Positions 5,584 to 6,336 of a DNA stretch of 6,336 bases are shown here, piece by piece (the stretch's first letter is position 1; the number at the start of each line of letters is the position of its first letter). This stretch comes from Clostridiales bacterium. GTDB lineage: Bacteria > Bacillota > Clostridia > Lachnospirales > Lachnospiraceae. A model generated the notes under the pieces. It did no database searches, was not told the DNA's origin, and saw nothing but the letters and a program-made list of their open reading frames with translations. The position numbers were made by a program, and so were the translations under genes. The DNA lies in NCBI GenBank assembly GCA_015655565.1, contig JAATEU010000060.1, positions 1-6,336 of the forward strand. Direction: 5' to 3'.

Positions 5584-6336
5584 ATGAATCCGGAAGAAAG
5601 ATATAAGATCACCAGTAATGAATATGCTGATATAATAGTACAAGGTTACGAGGTTATTGATACTCTGTTAAATAATCCTGATTATACCATTAATACTATT
5701 GAAGGCAGATATGGTGTTGTATATATACCTGTGGATAATATGACTTCAAACAGTGTTCAGAAATTTGGTTATGCTGCCATTCCCAAAGTTTTCGGATTAT
5801 TATCTATCGTCAGTCTGGAGGCCTCCGGCATCATTCAGGTACGTAATGAACCGGAGCTTAATTTGAGGGGCCAGGGTGTTTTATTAGGATTTGTAGATAC
5901 CGGAATTGATTATATAAATCCCGTATTCCGACATTCGGATCAGACTTCAAGGATTGTATCCATATGGGATCAGACAATTGACGGCGGGGATAACTATCCT
6001 GAAAATTTATACTATGGAACGGAATATACACAGGAGCAGATTAATTATGCCCTCCAAACTTTGGAGCCGCTTGCATTTGTACCAAGTAACGATTCCATAG
6101 GCCATGGGACTATGCTGGCAGGAGTAGCGGCCGGAACCCCAATACCGGAAAGCGGATTTATGGGAGTGGCACCAGATACGGAACTTGTTGTTGTTAAGTT
6201 AAAACCGGCAAAATCATATTTAAGGGAATTTTTTCGTATACCGGAAGGGGCTGTATGTTATCAGGAAAATGATATTATGTTTGGTTTAAAATACCTGACG
6301 GATGTTGCCAGGCGGTTAATGCGTCCTATAGCAATA
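5584..6336 (+). CDS. CspA-like S8 (subtilisin) family peptidase, 3' end cut off by the window
   Basis: The first 251 residues of a serine protease are visible and the frame is still open at the window end. The start ATG at 5584 has only a weak GGTGG before it. The ATG at 5580 is out of frame and meets a stop after eight codons. Residues 1-90 resemble the short N-terminal region of clostridial CspA-like proteases (GRYGVVYIPV at 41-50, LEASGI at 78-83). The catalytic Asp is D105 in VDTGID, and the catalytic His is H174 in GHGTMLAG. The nucleophilic Ser should lie beyond the window. GVAPDTELVVVKLKPAK (194-210) and the YQENDIM stretch (226-232) match the family's usual core. There is no signal peptide, so it is probably cytoplasmic or packed in spores. 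Csp proteases are known to activate the spore cortex hydrolase SleC in clostridia, but many Lachnospiraceae have several paralogues of unknown role, so a germination function is only possible. Confidence 0.92.
   Translation, partial: MNPEERYKITSNEYADIIVQGYEVIDTLLNNPDYTINTIEGRYGVVYIPVDNMTSNSVQKFGYAAIPKVFGLLSIVSLEASGIIQVRNEPELNLRGQGVLLGFVDTGIDYINPVFRHSDQTSRIVSIWDQTIDGGDNYPENLYYGTEYTQEQINYALQTLEPLAFVPSNDSIGHGTMLAGVAAGTPIPESGFMGVAPDTELVVVKLKPAKSYLREFFRIPEGAVCYQENDIMFGLKYLTDVARRLMRPIAI

Overview
The window looks like chromosome from a low-GC Gram-positive anaerobe of the Clostridia, probably Lachnospiraceae or a close relative. This is inferred from AT-rich, A/T-ending codon use, strong AGGAGG-type ribosome binding sites, a YcdB/SLH-type exported protein, a CspA-like S8 peptidase and a DUF1015 gene of clostridial type. 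I see no mobile element, CRISPR array, tRNA or rRNA. Species cannot be named from the sequence alone.

Layout. (1) Positions 1-449 are an AT-rich non-coding stretch. It opens with a short hairpin at the very edge, carries two AT-only inverted repeats, and includes two tiny ORFs of doubtful status. A promoter-like pair at 345-372 probably serves the next gene. (2) Positions 450-1697 (+) encode a full-length DUF1015 protein with an ADGHHR motif. In related genomes this family often sits beside the serine-biosynthesis genes serC/serA, but here neither is visible. (3) Positions 1687-2717 (-) hold azlC and azlD, which overlap by 16 bp and encode a two-component branched-chain amino acid export system. 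They are read from a good promoter-like site at 2761-2789. The 3' ends of azlD and the DUF1015 gene overlap by 11 bp tail to tail. (4) Positions 2995-5334 (+) encode an exported 779-residue protein with a duplicated YcdB/YcdC-type region and C-terminal S-layer homology segments. A near-ideal intrinsic terminator follows at 5349-5395. (5) Positions 5458-5580 (+) hold a 40-codon, basic small ORF with a strong ribosome binding site. It ends 3 nt before the start of a cytoplasmic CspA-like subtilisin-family protease (5584 to the window end, truncated).

How they fit together. These appear to be four independent transcription units rather than one pathway. Two concern amino acids (DUF1015 and AzlCD), one concerns the cell surface (YcdB-SLH), and one is a small-protein/protease pair. 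The least conventional feature is the small ORF, which appears to set up translation of the protease. The rest is well-recognised clostridial housekeeping and accessory content, and I do not see convincing evidence of a wholly new system.
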